The translations under genes and the position numbers were made by a program. Below the pieces are notes generated by a model, which made no database searches, had not been told where the DNA came from, and saw only the letters and a program-made list of their open reading frames with translations. Of a DNA stretch of 12,622 nucleotides, positions 1-7,406 are shown in pieces. The stretch comes from Alphaproteobacteria bacterium (GTDB taxonomy: Bacteria; Pseudomonadota; Alphaproteobacteria; SMXP01). Within the stretch, counting starts at the first letter, position 1; the number at the start of each line of letters is the position of its first letter. The DNA lies in NCBI GenBank assembly GCA_021774995.1, contig JAJFIM010000324.1:1-12622 (forward strand). The letters are read 5' to 3'.

Positions 1-20
1 CACATGAATGACCGCAATAA

Positions 21-40
21 ACTGTCTTTACCTTGACAGT
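21..40. promoter_or_regulatory. Inverted repeat containing a consensus -35 hexamer, upstream of the propeller gene
   Basis: ACTGTC (21-26) and GACAGT (35-40) form a perfect 6-bp inverted repeat with an 8-nt spacer. The right arm overlaps a perfect TTGACA (33-38). No good -10 lies 16-18 bp downstream: positions 55-62 read tcatccaa. A TATAAT string at 75-80 is too far away and overlaps the start codon. This could be an operator for the gene at 79, or a weak hairpin ending something upstream, since AAAATTTT follows it. The repeat is seen directly; its function is inferred. Confidence 0.3.
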
Positions 41-78
41 AAAATTTTAATCTTTCATCCAAAGGATATTAAATTATA

Positions 79-1722
79 ATGATGCGTATGCGTACTATTA
101 TCGCCATTGCTTTTATCGCCCTTACCGCATTCTCCCCGGCGCCCCGGCCCGCCGAGATCTATGATGTTGAGGTCCTGACGACGCCGGCGCCGCTGAAAGG
201 GGCCAACGGCATGGAATTCAATGCAGACGGCGATCTCATTGTCGCCAGCATGGCGGGACAATCCTTATACAAAGTTGATGTGGCGACGGGCGCGGTGGAG
301 GTTCTGGTCGGGCCGCCAAAGGGGATTGCGGACGACATTGCCATCGGGCCGGGCGGCATGTTGGCGTGGACCTCCCTGCCGCAAGGAATCGTGCGGGGGT
401 TGGCGCCCAGCGGGCAGGTTCAAGATCTGGCAACCGGCCTGCCTGGTATAAATTCAATCAACTTTTCCCAAGACGGCCGTCTGTTCGCCGCCCAGTTCGG
501 CCCCGGCGGCGGCAACCTCTATGAAATAGACACCGCCGGTCAAGCGCCGCCGCGCCTCGTTAAAGAGCGGATTGGAAGCTTGAATGGTTTTGAAATAAAC
601 CAAGACAATATCCTTTTTGGCCCGCTTGTTCAGCGCGGCAAAGTGGTCCGCATTGACTTGGACACCGGCGCCATGACCGAAATCGCCTCGGGCCTGCCTC
701 AGCCAACAGCCGTGAATTTAGACGCTGCGGGCAATATCTATGTCGTCGATTATTTTTCTCATAATGTCACGCGGATCGATCCAAAAAACGGCGAGAAACA
801 CGTCGTCGCCACGGTTGATCCTCCTACGGATAACCTTGCAATCTCCGATAGCGGTTTAATTTACATATCGCATGGATGTGATAACGGCATTGAGGAAATA
901 GATCCAAGCAACGGCAAGGTGCGCACGGTTATTAAAGGGTCTATCGGCCGCCCGGCCGGCGCGGTTCTTATGAACAAAGACGGCCGCGAGACTCTGCTGG
1001 TCGCCAGCATGCTCTGTCAAAATTTGATCGATACCGAGACCGGAGGCGTGAGCCGTCTGCCGCGCAGCGGGTCGGTCATGTGGTCGTCCTGGCTGGACCG
1101 AAAAGACGGCGTCGTGGTCATCACGGATTTCTTTTTCGGCTTGATGCAATGGCTGGACGCCGATACGGGGGCGCTCATTAAAACCGTCGGCGGATTTAAC
1201 AATCCTTATGCGGTGAAAATCATGGATGACGCCAGCGTCATTGTGGCTGAATCGGGCGCGGGAAAACTGCTGCGCCTGCCGTCGTCGCCTTCGGCAAAAC
1301 GCGAAGTCATCGCCGAAGAATTGGAGGGGCCGGTCGACTTTGTGTTCGCTAACAAGGGTATTGTCTACATAACCGAAGCCAATGCCGGCCTGGTGTCCGA
1401 GATTCGATTAAGCGATGGGGCGCGGCGGGTAATCCATACGGGAATCGATCAACCTGAAGGCATCGATCTGTTGGCGGACGGCAGGATCGTGGTCGCCGAA
1501 GTGGGCGCCAAGAGGCTGATTGCCTTCGCGCCAAGTGAAGGGGCGCAATCAGAGCCGCAAGTGCTCGCCGAAAACCTGCCCATCGGCCTCACAATGGGCG
1601 AAGGTCAGCCGGCGATCTTCGTGCCCACGGATGTTGTGGTGAGCGCGGCGGGCGCCATTTACGTCACGTCGGATATAGACCAGACAGTGCTCAAGCTGAC
1701 CCCGCGGAAAAAGGCGCGTTAA
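79..1722 (+). CDS. Secreted NHL/SMP-30-like beta-propeller protein, about 12 blades
   Basis: This 547-residue protein begins with a signal peptide: basic MMRMR, a hydrophobic stretch at about 6-20, then a likely cleavage near RPA-EIYD (residue 25). It is therefore probably periplasmic. The rest is a series of blade-like repeats of about 38 residues with an AxxxDGxIYVxxxxxxxVxRID pattern. By eye they start near residues 44, 84, 124, 167, 209, 250, 292, 334, 377, 417, 459 and 515. The pattern resembles NHL, SMP-30/gluconolactonase and Vgb-type propellers. Twelve blades would fit two six-bladed propellers in tandem, since single-domain SMP-30 proteins are about 300 residues. An AAAGGA Shine-Dalgarno site at 61-66 supports the ATG at 79 over those at 82 and 88. 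Cysteines are few (C267 and C313). Substrate and reaction are not known. Family members act as lactonases, vinyl or streptogramin lyases, or simply binding scaffolds. Confidence 0.85.
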   Translation: MMRMRTIIAIAFIALTAFSPAPRPAEIYDVEVLTTPAPLKGANGMEFNADGDLIVASMAGQSLYKVDVATGAVEVLVGPPKGIADDIAIGPGGMLAWTSLPQGIVRGLAPSGQVQDLATGLPGINSINFSQDGRLFAAQFGPGGGNLYEIDTAGQAPPRLVKERIGSLNGFEINQDNILFGPLVQRGKVVRIDLDTGAMTEIASGLPQPTAVNLDAAGNIYVVDYFSHNVTRIDPKNGEKHVVATVDPPTDNLAISDSGLIYISHGCDNGIEEIDPSNGKVRTVIKGSIGRPAGAVLMNKDGRETLLVASMLCQNLIDTETGGVSRLPRSGSVMWSSWLDRKDGVVVITDFFFGLMQWLDADTGALIKTVGGFNNPYAVKIMDDASVIVAESGAGKLLRLPSSPSAKREVIAEELEGPVDFVFANKGIVYITEANAGLVSEIRLSDGARRVIHTGIDQPEGIDLLADGRIVVAEVGAKRLIAFAPSEGAQSEPQVLAENLPIGLTMGEGQPAIFVPTDVVVSAAGAIYVTSDIDQTVLKLTPRKKAR

Positions 1723-1833
1723 CCGTTCGGGACTGCGTAAAACGCACCAAAATTTGATTGGACCCGGGGGGGCGGAAAGGGCCATAATGGCGACACCCGT
1801 GGGTGGTTTACAGCCTTAAAGGAGATGGGCTCG

Positions 1834-2445
1834 ATGAAGGCACGACATAAGAAATCCGCTGCGCAGCCAAAAAGCGGCCCAAAGCGGTCAATATTCGGGT
1901 TTGCACTTTCTCTCATCGCCGGTGCGACTTTGCTCGCGACCTGCGCCACGCCAACCCCTTACCAACCGGCTGTAAAAAACACCGGCTACAGCGAACAGAT
2001 GATCGAGGATGGGCGCTATCAAGTTTCCTTCGCCGGAAACTCTCTGACCAAACGCGATACCGTTGAGAATTACCTGCTCTACCGGGCCGCCGAGCTGACG
2101 CTCCAAGCAGGCAATGATTATTTTGTGGTGGTGGAGCGCGATGTCGACGAGAAAACATATTACCGCTCCACATATTCGGGTTATTCCGCCGGCAATTTGT
2201 TTTATTCAATCCATTACGCGCATGGATTTGGGCGCGGTTACTACCCGTATTACGGATACCCCTATTACGGCGGACTTGGGTATGATTCGGGCTATTCTTC
2301 GCGCCCGGTCACTAAATACACCGCCACGGCCGACATCATGACATATGCGGGCGAAAAACCGGGCGATAATCCGCGCGCCTATGACGCCAGAGATGTGATC
2401 CAGAACCTTAATTCCGTGATCTTGCGCCCTGACCAACTGGGCTAG
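1834..2445 (+). CDS. CC0125/CC1285-family lipoprotein
   Basis: I recognise the conserved region GYSEQMIEDGRYQVSFAGN followed by the VENYLLYRAAELTL block. It is typical of the small alphaproteobacterial lipoprotein family named after Caulobacter CC0125/CC1285, whose function is unknown. The start was set at ATG 1834 (203 residues). The AAAGGAG at 1818-1824 abuts the in-frame ATG at 1825 but lies 9 nt before 1834. The N-terminus is basic (KARHKK...KR) with a hydrophobic segment at about 20-36. The lipobox is L34-A-T-C37; Thr at -1 is unusual, since Gly, Ala or Ser is normal. A Tyr/Gly-rich tract (about 131-156, GYYPYYGYPYYGG) interrupts the conserved fold and is probably flexible. A possible promoter is TTGGAC (1758-1763) with CATAAT (1783-1788), but its 19-bp spacer is long. 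A strong terminator follows the gene, so it is probably monocistronic. Confidence 0.85.
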   Translation: MKARHKKSAAQPKSGPKRSIFGFALSLIAGATLLATCATPTPYQPAVKNTGYSEQMIEDGRYQVSFAGNSLTKRDTVENYLLYRAAELTLQAGNDYFVVVERDVDEKTYYRSTYSGYSAGNLFYSIHYAHGFGRGYYPYYGYPYYGGLGYDSGYSSRPVTKYTATADIMTYAGEKPGDNPRAYDARDVIQNLNSVILRPDQLG

Positions 2446-2477
2446 ACCCTAAGCGCAGTGTTGATGAATTTCTAAAC

Positions 2478-2516
2478 GCGCCAATCTCGAAAATCGCCTC
2501 GGGATTGGCGCTTTTT
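2478..2516 (+). terminator. Rho-independent terminator after the lipoprotein gene
   Basis: A 13-bp perfect stem (2478-2490 with 2499-2511) encloses an 8-nt loop and is followed by TTTTT (2512-2516). It begins 32 nt after the lipoprotein stop codon. On the other strand the stem is followed by only a short T run (complement of AAA at 2474-2476), so it may act weakly for the convergent gene ending at 2528 as well. Confidence 0.9.
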
Positions 2517-2527
2517 AAGTATGGCCC

Positions 2528-2953
2528 TTAATTGGGCCGTTGCACCATGACTTGACTGAGCAAGACGGTCGCCCCTTTTTCCCGCAAAACTGAATTGGTG
2601 GTGGCCTGCAATGTGCGGGCGATTTCATTGACATTAGGAATATTTTTGATGTTCAGCCTATTGGCGGAATAAAACCGCAGGCTCTGCACATAAGAATCCT
2701 GAAGGCGGGGATAGAGCGCCGTCGCTTTTTGGCGGAGTTTTTTATCGGGAATATCCAGACTGATCACCACCTGCAAAATCCCCCGTATGCTGAGCTTCTG
2801 AATAACCGAAATGTTAAGCGGATCGATGACCAGAAACGAATCCGTCGATTGCGGCTCAGCGGCCTCTGAAGCTCTGGCGGGCGCGCTAAAGGCCGCGCCG
2901 AGCAAACCGGCGAGAACGCCAACAGTACAGATCAAATTGCGGCGCGCGTTCAT
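2528..2953 (-). CDS. Secreted FliL-like protein (flagellar basal-body-associated family, tentative)
   Basis: The 141-residue form starts at ATG 2953. It has GAGAAG 9 nt upstream and an immediate signal peptide: MNARRN, a hydrophobic core at about 8-24, and an ARA-SEA cleavage site after residue 28. A longer ATG start at 3043 would bury this signal peptide and is unlikely. The mature part has the layout of FliL C-terminal domains: a VIDPLNISVI strand (about 42-51), a RGILQVVISLDI strand (59-69), a helical stretch with LYPRLQDSYVQSL (80-92), and a final VLLSQVMVQ strand (130-138). Typical FliL is anchored by an uncleaved N-terminal helix beside the flagellar stator; here a cleavable signal peptide seems more likely, which is odd. 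The divergent neighbour at 3133 is also flagellar-like, which supports the assignment. No other flagellar gene is in the window. It could also be an unrelated small periplasmic protein. Confidence 0.6.
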   Translation of the reverse strand: MNARRNLICTVGVLAGLLGAAFSAPARASEAAEPQSTDSFLVIDPLNISVIQKLSIRGILQVVISLDIPDKKLRQKATALYPRLQDSYVQSLRFYSANRLNIKNIPNVNEIARTLQATTNSVLREKGATVLLSQVMVQRPN

Positions 2954-3097
2954 ACGTAACCACTTCTCGGCAAATAGGATGGACGTTGGAAGAACAGTGA
3001 AGCAGTTCCGGGTAAAGGAAGCGTTGAGCCGCAACGCGCCCATTTGTGCAAAAATTTTCCATAAAATTTTATAAGTATTTGATTTATATAGATTTTA

Positions 3098-3125
3098 TTG
3101 ACACGCTTTGCGAACCTGTTAGTCT
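3098..3125 (+). promoter_or_regulatory. Putative promoter giving a leaderless mRNA for the FlgC-like gene
   Basis: A perfect TTGACA (3098-3103) is followed, after 16 bp, by TAGTCT (3120-3125), a partial -10 match. Only 7 nt separate this -10 from the ATG at 3133, so transcription would start at or next to the start codon. No Shine-Dalgarno sequence precedes that ATG, which agrees with a leaderless transcript. The region upstream (3055-3100) is strongly AT-rich, as expected for a promoter. Confidence 0.5.
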
Positions 3126-3132
3126 TGACCCC

Positions 3133-3483
3133 ATGTCGGTTCTCACAAATATCGCTCTGTCCGGTCTCGGGGCCGCTCAAACCCGTCTGGCTGTCCGGGC
3201 CAAGAATATCGTCAATGCGTCCACACCCGGCTATGAGCCCGATCAGGTGGCGCAAATATCGACAAACCCTGGAGCCGCAGCGCGCGTCATCCCCGGCCGC
3301 GCGGGGGGATACAAGCAGACGGGAAGCCCCTTAGGCGCTGGCGCCGCGCCCGCCCCCAATAAGGTCAATCTGGCGGCGGAGATCGTCGATTTTAAATTGG
3401 CGGAAACATCCTATAAAGCAGCCCTTGCGGTTCTTAAAACCGCGGACGATCTTGAGCGCTCAACTTTAGAAATCCTCACCTAG
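3133..3483 (+). CDS. Orphan flagellar basal-body rod-like protein (FlgB/FlgC type)
   Basis: The 116-residue protein has the two end motifs of the flagellar rod/hook family. The N-terminus (residues 8-35) reads ALSGLGAAQTRLAVRAKNIVNA then STPGYEP, matching the Flg_bb_rod signature with its NIxNxxTPGY core. The C-terminus (78-115) reads VNLAAEIVDFKLAETSYKA then ALAVLKTADDLE, matching the C-terminal rod/hook helix. The middle is a short Gly/Pro/Ala-rich linker, so the protein is shorter than usual FlgC (about 135 residues). These two helices pack as a coiled coil in the axial rod. The ATG at 3133 was chosen because the rod signature begins there; the upstream extension to 3046 is AT-rich and lacks family similarity. 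The stop lies 14 nt from the convergent hemY stop with no clear terminator between. It may be a second FlgC-like rod component or may work outside the canonical flagellum. Confidence 0.8.
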   Translation: MSVLTNIALSGLGAAQTRLAVRAKNIVNASTPGYEPDQVAQISTNPGAAARVIPGRAGGYKQTGSPLGAGAAPAPNKVNLAAEIVDFKLAETSYKAALAVLKTADDLERSTLEILT

Positions 3484-3497
3484 CCCAAAGCCCGCGT

Positions 3498-5261
3498 TTA
3501 CGCTTCTCCATCAAAATCGGGGCCCGGATCGTCGGGCGGCGGGGGAACGTCAGCCGCCATGCCGTGATAGATCGGGCCTGTGCGCGGCCGCGTCTTTTTG
3601 GAATCTTGCGGCGCTTCTTGATCGGCGGATGCGGCGCGGGCGTTGAATCCCAGTTTGATGCTTTTTCTGGGCGGTCTTTTTGCCGGCAAATAAGGGCGGG
3701 TTTGCGGCGCGGCGCGGCGATCGGACGGCGCCGAGCGCAAGGGGGTTTGTTCACCGCCGGGAGAGCGCCCGGGTTTAGAACGTAAATCCCGCGGCGGATC
3801 TGTGCGCCTGCGCGCTGTGTTGCCCGTCGCCGGTTCGACCGCAATGTCATCCAGCACGGCGGGAAGCCGGCCAGGGTCATACGGCGCCGCCGGGCGCGCA
3901 GCCCCCTCCCCCTCTTGGTTGCGCACGATATCGGCAAAAGGTCCGGGGGCGGCGCCGGAGCGCGCAAACAAGGCCGGGTCCATCCGCGGCGGCCACGGTG
4001 CACCGGGCGCCGCCAAGTCTTTGGCCAGGCGCGCCCAATCCGCAGCTTTAAAGTCAAACCGCTCGCGCGCCCAATCCGGCTCGGGCGGCGCCGAAACGGC
4101 CCGGGCCAGCCATTCGCGCGCCGCCCCCACATCGCCGTGCTCCTCTTGTTCGATCTCCCCCATCAGCGCGCAGACGCGCGCGGTGGGGGCCTGCTCGACC
4201 AAAGGCGCCAAAGCGCGCCGCGCGCCTTCCCAATCACGCGTATTGATCGCCTGGCGCGCCAGCAGCAAGCGGCTTTCACTGTCATCGGGTTTCATATCGG
4301 CCAGGCCCGACAGGCGTTTGGCGCGGGCATGGGCGGTTTCATGCTCTTCAAGCGCGCTGTACGCCTCGACCAAGGCCGGATGGGGGCTTGCGCGCCAAGC
4401 CTCTTCCAGAATTCCCGCCGCCTTCCACGCATTGTCATTGTCCTTATAGAGGCGCGCGGCCAAAAGAGCCGCCGGCGTAAAACTGGGCAGCAGGCGAAAC
4501 GCTTTAACGCTCAAGCGCTCAGCCTCTTGCGCGTCGCCCTCCGCCAGCTTTTGCCCCGCGCGCGCCGTGAGCAGAACCGCTTGGCTCTTAGACGCCGCCT
4601 CCATGGGAATCAAACCGGATTTTGCACCCGATTCGAGCGTCGCCAGTGCATCGCGCCAACGCCCATCTTCTGTCTGTAAATCAAAAAGCGCCTGAAACGC
4701 CCACAGAGTTTTGGGTTGAACGCTAAAGGCTTGCTTGGCGTATTCCAACGCCCCGTGGGCGTCGCCGCGCCGCGTGGCGTGGGCAAGCAAACCGCGCAAG
4801 CCCAAAATTTTTGTCTCAGGGGCCTCTAACATGGCTTGAAAACAGCGCTCCGCCTCCGCCTCATCGCCGCTGAGCTGGGCCGCCTGCGCCCCCAGAAGAC
4901 GCGCCAGCGCCAGATTGCCTTCCCGCCCCCGCGCGCTCAAAGCGTATTTGCGGGCCAGAGACGCATCGCCCGCCGCCGCCGCGATCAACCCTTTAGAGAT
5001 CGCCTCCAGGTCTTTGGTTTGAAGGCGACGTTGAAAGAGCTGCGACACTGATCCGGGCGCCGCGCGCACGCCGCCGACAATGCGGGTGACGATCAGCACA
5101 AAGATCAATAAAACAGCCAATGCAACAACGCCCAAAGCGAGTGAGGTTTCTATCTCCCAATTTTGCCAGTGAATAATGAGGCCGCCGGGATGGTCCGCCG
5201 CCCAGGCCGCCAAAAATGCAAAGCCAGCAATCACAAAGAAAAGAAAGAGCGCCTTGATCAT
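3498..5261 (-). CDS. hemY: HemY-like TPR membrane protein
   Basis: The 587-residue protein has the HemY_N layout: transmembrane helix 1 at about 4-22, a short loop with the HWQNWEIETS motif (31-40), and helix 2 at about 41-62. A long alanine-rich helical region follows, with TPR-type repeats (about 85-390). HemY is an inner-membrane protein encoded with heme genes in many proteobacteria; its exact role in tetrapyrrole metabolism is not settled. It is not the protoporphyrinogen oxidase also called HemY in Gram-positives. Residues from about 425 form a Pro/Arg/Ala-rich, probably disordered tail that ends in an acidic PPPPDDPGPDF motif. Alphaproteobacterial members often carry such a tail. The start codon overlaps the stop of the mitofilin-like gene (ATGA, 5258-5261), indicating translational coupling as last gene of the hemC operon. 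Confidence 0.88.
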   Translation of the reverse strand: MIKALFLFFVIAGFAFLAAWAADHPGGLIIHWQNWEIETSLALGVVALAVLLIFVLIVTRIVGGVRAAPGSVSQLFQRRLQTKDLEAISKGLIAAAAGDASLARKYALSARGREGNLALARLLGAQAAQLSGDEAEAERCFQAMLEAPETKILGLRGLLAHATRRGDAHGALEYAKQAFSVQPKTLWAFQALFDLQTEDGRWRDALATLESGAKSGLIPMEAASKSQAVLLTARAGQKLAEGDAQEAERLSVKAFRLLPSFTPAALLAARLYKDNDNAWKAAGILEEAWRASPHPALVEAYSALEEHETAHARAKRLSGLADMKPDDSESRLLLARQAINTRDWEGARRALAPLVEQAPTARVCALMGEIEQEEHGDVGAAREWLARAVSAPPEPDWARERFDFKAADWARLAKDLAAPGAPWPPRMDPALFARSGAAPGPFADIVRNQEGEGAARPAAPYDPGRLPAVLDDIAVEPATGNTARRRTDPPRDLRSKPGRSPGGEQTPLRSAPSDRRAAPQTRPYLPAKRPPRKSIKLGFNARAASADQEAPQDSKKTRPRTGPIYHGMAADVPPPPDDPGPDFDGEA

Positions 5262-6604
5262 GGCGCCTCATCCCGCGACCCCAATTGCGACAACAGCCCG
5301 GCGCTCGCCGAAGAGACAAGGTCATCCAATTTCAAGCGTCCCTCAACTTCACCGAGCCACGGCGCGATGCTTGCCGCCGCCGCGCCTTGCAAACCGCGCA
5401 GCTCTTGCGCGGCGCTGCGCAAATTATTTTCTTTCAAGCGTTGTTCGGCGCGGGCGATAATTGCTTGCGCGCTTTGCCCCTCCACCTCTCCGGTGCGCCG
5501 GATCGTCACCAGGCTCCGGATATTGGCCCACAGGCGCCCCCACCATGTGTCGGCCCCTTCACCGCGCGCGGCGCGCAGCGCGGCGCGCGCGGCCTCGTCA
5601 AACGCGGCCGTCAGCGCGCCCGAGGGCCTCAACCCCCGCGCGGCAAAAGGCTCAAGGCTTTTCCAGTCCGCCGCGCCCGGCGCCAATAACGCCATAGTCT
5701 CAAGCTCGGCAATAAACGGCTCGCCGCGATCAGCCGCCCGGATCAAACTGGCCAGACCCAGACCCAACGCCGCGCGCTTGGCGTCGGACCCGCTGCGATC
5801 CGATTCAAGAGCGCTGATGCGGCTTTCCAGATCCCGCACGGACTTGCGCGGCGCAAGGGCGCCCAATATCGACGCAAGATTTTCCGGCGGGGCGCTCGCT
5901 TCAAGCGCGCCGAGACGCGCGGCGACGCGGCCCTCAAGGGCCTTCAGGTCCCGATTTAAATTGCGAAGCTCCGCACTTACCTCCGCCAGAGCCGCACCTT
6001 CCACCGAAGGCGCGTTTTGCCCGCCCTTGGCAATCATCAAGGCGAGGGCCTGCTCCAACCCCGTCACCCGATCGGTAAGTTCATCAAAAACAGCGGCTTC
6101 AGGACCGCTCTGAGAGGGTTCTTGCGCGCGCACATCGTCCAGCCCCCCTTCCAGAACATCGGACCTTTTCCGGAGCGCGGCCATTTCAGCGCGCACGCCC
6201 TCCAATTTTTGCTGAATGTCCGCCAGAGCCTCGGCTTGCGCCGGCGCGGCCGCCCGCTGATCCAAGCCCGCGCTGTTTTTCAACAGGACATAAGCGGCAA
6301 GGCCCCCGCCTATGATTCCGGCCGCAAAGGCCAGCACCGCAATGCCCGCCATCCGCGCCGTGCGGCCCGGCGCAGGGGGCGGCGTTTTTTTACGCGGCGC
6401 CGCAGCGCGCACATCTGAACGCGCAGGGCCGGAGAGCGCTTTATCGCTTTTTTGAGGGGATGTCTTTTTTAAGTCCCCCGATGCGGCGGGCTTGGCCTCC
6501 GGCGGTGCTTTGCGCTTACCGCCCGCCGCTTTCTTTTTGGCTTTATGTACTTCTGAGTCCTGGTTTTGCGACTCAGAACCGGGGGGTTGTTCAGACGATG
6601 TCAT
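5258..6604 (-). CDS. Mitofilin-like protein (alphaproteobacterial Mic60)
   Basis: The start was placed at ATG 6604 (448 residues) because GAGAGG lies 9 nt upstream. A longer frame to 6715 would run into the end of hemD. The N-terminus (1-84) is cytoplasmic-like, rich in Lys, Pro and Ala. A single membrane helix spans about 85-108 with Gly-rich GIIGGG. Long coiled-coil stretches cover about 123-268. The C-terminal mitofilin signature (about 353-438) has WWGRLWANIRSLVTIRRTGE followed by helices with ARAEQRLKENN and the PWLGEVEGRLKLDD segment. In mitochondria Mic60 shapes crista junctions. In alphaproteobacteria the homolog links inner and outer membranes and affects intracytoplasmic membranes, and it is commonly encoded next to heme genes as here. 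The gap after hemD is 43 nt, with a 4-nt overlap into hemY. Identification rests on domain layout, C-terminal motif and gene order. Confidence 0.88.
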   Translation of the reverse strand: MTSSEQPPGSESQNQDSEVHKAKKKAAGGKRKAPPEAKPAASGDLKKTSPQKSDKALSGPARSDVRAAAPRKKTPPPAPGRTARMAGIAVLAFAAGIIGGGLAAYVLLKNSAGLDQRAAAPAQAEALADIQQKLEGVRAEMAALRKRSDVLEGGLDDVRAQEPSQSGPEAAVFDELTDRVTGLEQALALMIAKGGQNAPSVEGAALAEVSAELRNLNRDLKALEGRVAARLGALEASAPPENLASILGALAPRKSVRDLESRISALESDRSGSDAKRAALGLGLASLIRAADRGEPFIAELETMALLAPGAADWKSLEPFAARGLRPSGALTAAFDEAARAALRAARGEGADTWWGRLWANIRSLVTIRRTGEVEGQSAQAIIARAEQRLKENNLRSAAQELRGLQGAAAASIAPWLGEVEGRLKLDDLVSSASAGLLSQLGSRDEAP

Positions 6605-6647
6605 TGGCGTGATCCTCTCAAGCTCTGCCGCATTACTTTTATGAGCC

Positions 6648-7382
6648 TCACTCCAACAGATCAAGAAGAGCTTGGCCATTTGGCGTTGGCGCCGCGTCCA
6701 CCGACTTGAACGCAAGAGGGCTGAGGGCTTGGGCCGTTGCCGCGCTTATACAAAAAACCTTTAGTCCCCCGCACGCTTGCGCCAGACCGGCGCGGATCAC
6801 CAGGTCGCGAAAGAGGGCGGCGCTGCGCGGCGAGTAAAAGAGGGCTGCCTCAAGTCCGGGGGAGGCGTCGCCCATCAATTCCCGGCGCAATGGGCCGGGC
6901 AGATCCAAAGCGGCTGCCGCCTCATAAATCACCGCGCGGCGCAGTTCAAAGCCCAGCGCCTCCAGACCGCGTTTCAGGCCCCCGGCGCTGGTGGCCGCCA
7001 AATGCGTCCCGGCCACATGCACGAGCGGGCCTCCCGCAGAAGAAAACTGACGGCCGGCAAGTTTAAGTAAACTTTGAGCGCCTCCGTCGCCTGCAAAGAC
7101 AGTGTTAAATCCCGCATCGCGCGCGGATGCCGCGCTGGCCGGGCCGACCGTAATCACGGGCGCATCGCGGCGGGCGTTCAGCGCGGCAAAAGCCCGCACC
7201 CCATTTGCGCTGGTGAACGCGATCCCTTGCGCCCCTTGAAGCGCGCGCGCAAGAGCCTCTGACGCCCCGGTGTCATGCGTGATCGTCATAAGCGGCGCCA
7301 ATACCGGCGCATGGCCGCGCGCGCGGAGCGCGGCCGCGGTTTCTTCAGCGTCAATCAAAGGCCGCGTGACAAGAACGCGCAT
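6648..7382 (-). CDS. hemD: Uroporphyrinogen-III synthase
   Basis: HemD closes hydroxymethylbilane, inverting ring D, to make uroporphyrinogen III in the cytoplasm. The 244-residue length suits the family. Motifs visible are MRVLVTRP at the N-terminus, FTSANGVRAF (56-65), VGPASAASARDAGF (79-92), VHVAG (121-125), YSPRSA (183-188) and CISAATAQAL (211-220), matching the two-lobed HEM4 fold. The enzyme is poorly conserved in general, but adjacency to hemC is decisive. The start is ATG 7382: the GAGGGAG site touches the upstream ATG at 7394 but lies 12 nt before 7382, and RVLVTRP is the usual start of the fold. It lies 24 nt after hemC and 43 nt before the mitofilin-like gene, in one operon. Confidence 0.93.
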   Translation of the reverse strand: MRVLVTRPLIDAEETAAALRARGHAPVLAPLMTITHDTGASEALARALQGAQGIAFTSANGVRAFAALNARRDAPVITVGPASAASARDAGFNTVFAGDGGAQSLLKLAGRQFSSAGGPLVHVAGTHLAATSAGGLKRGLEALGFELRRAVIYEAAAALDLPGPLRRELMGDASPGLEAALFYSPRSAALFRDLVIRAGLAQACGGLKVFCISAATAQALSPLAFKSVDAAPTPNGQALLDLLE

Positions 7383-7406
7383 GTGTTTTCTCATCTCCCT
7401 CGTCTT

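Noticed and set aside
1734..1746. TGCGT-AAA-ACGCA hairpin after the propeller gene as a terminator
   Set aside because: The stem is only 5 bp and is followed by CCAAAATTTG, with no T-run directly after it, so it is not a credible intrinsic terminator.
2811..3074. Plus-strand ORF of 87 codons across the FliL-like 5' region
   Set aside because: It is antisense to the signal peptide gene. The translation has no hydrophobic or family pattern and the frame ends in AT-rich promoter sequence.
3476..4132. 218-codon minus-strand ORF in a second frame of the hemY tail
   Set aside because: It overlaps the disordered coding tail of hemY in another frame. The translation is Arg/Pro-rich noise with no independent start site.
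4166..4181. 16-base string GCGCGCAGACGCGCGC, also found at 10055-10070
   Set aside because: Both copies are alternating GC around AGAC. One is inside hemY coding sequence. With this composition a chance match is likely, and no flanking similarity exists.
3802..4679. Long plus-strand ORFs (215 and 254 codons) opposite hemY
   Set aside because: They are shadows of a GC-rich minus-strand gene: Arg/Ala/Ser-rich low-complexity translations, no ribosome-binding sites, no recognisable motif.
5163..6113. 316-codon plus-strand ORF opposite the mitofilin-like and hemY starts
   Set aside because: It crosses a gene boundary on the other strand, is Arg/Ser/Ala-rich, and lacks a start signal. This is expected where third codon positions are GC-rich.
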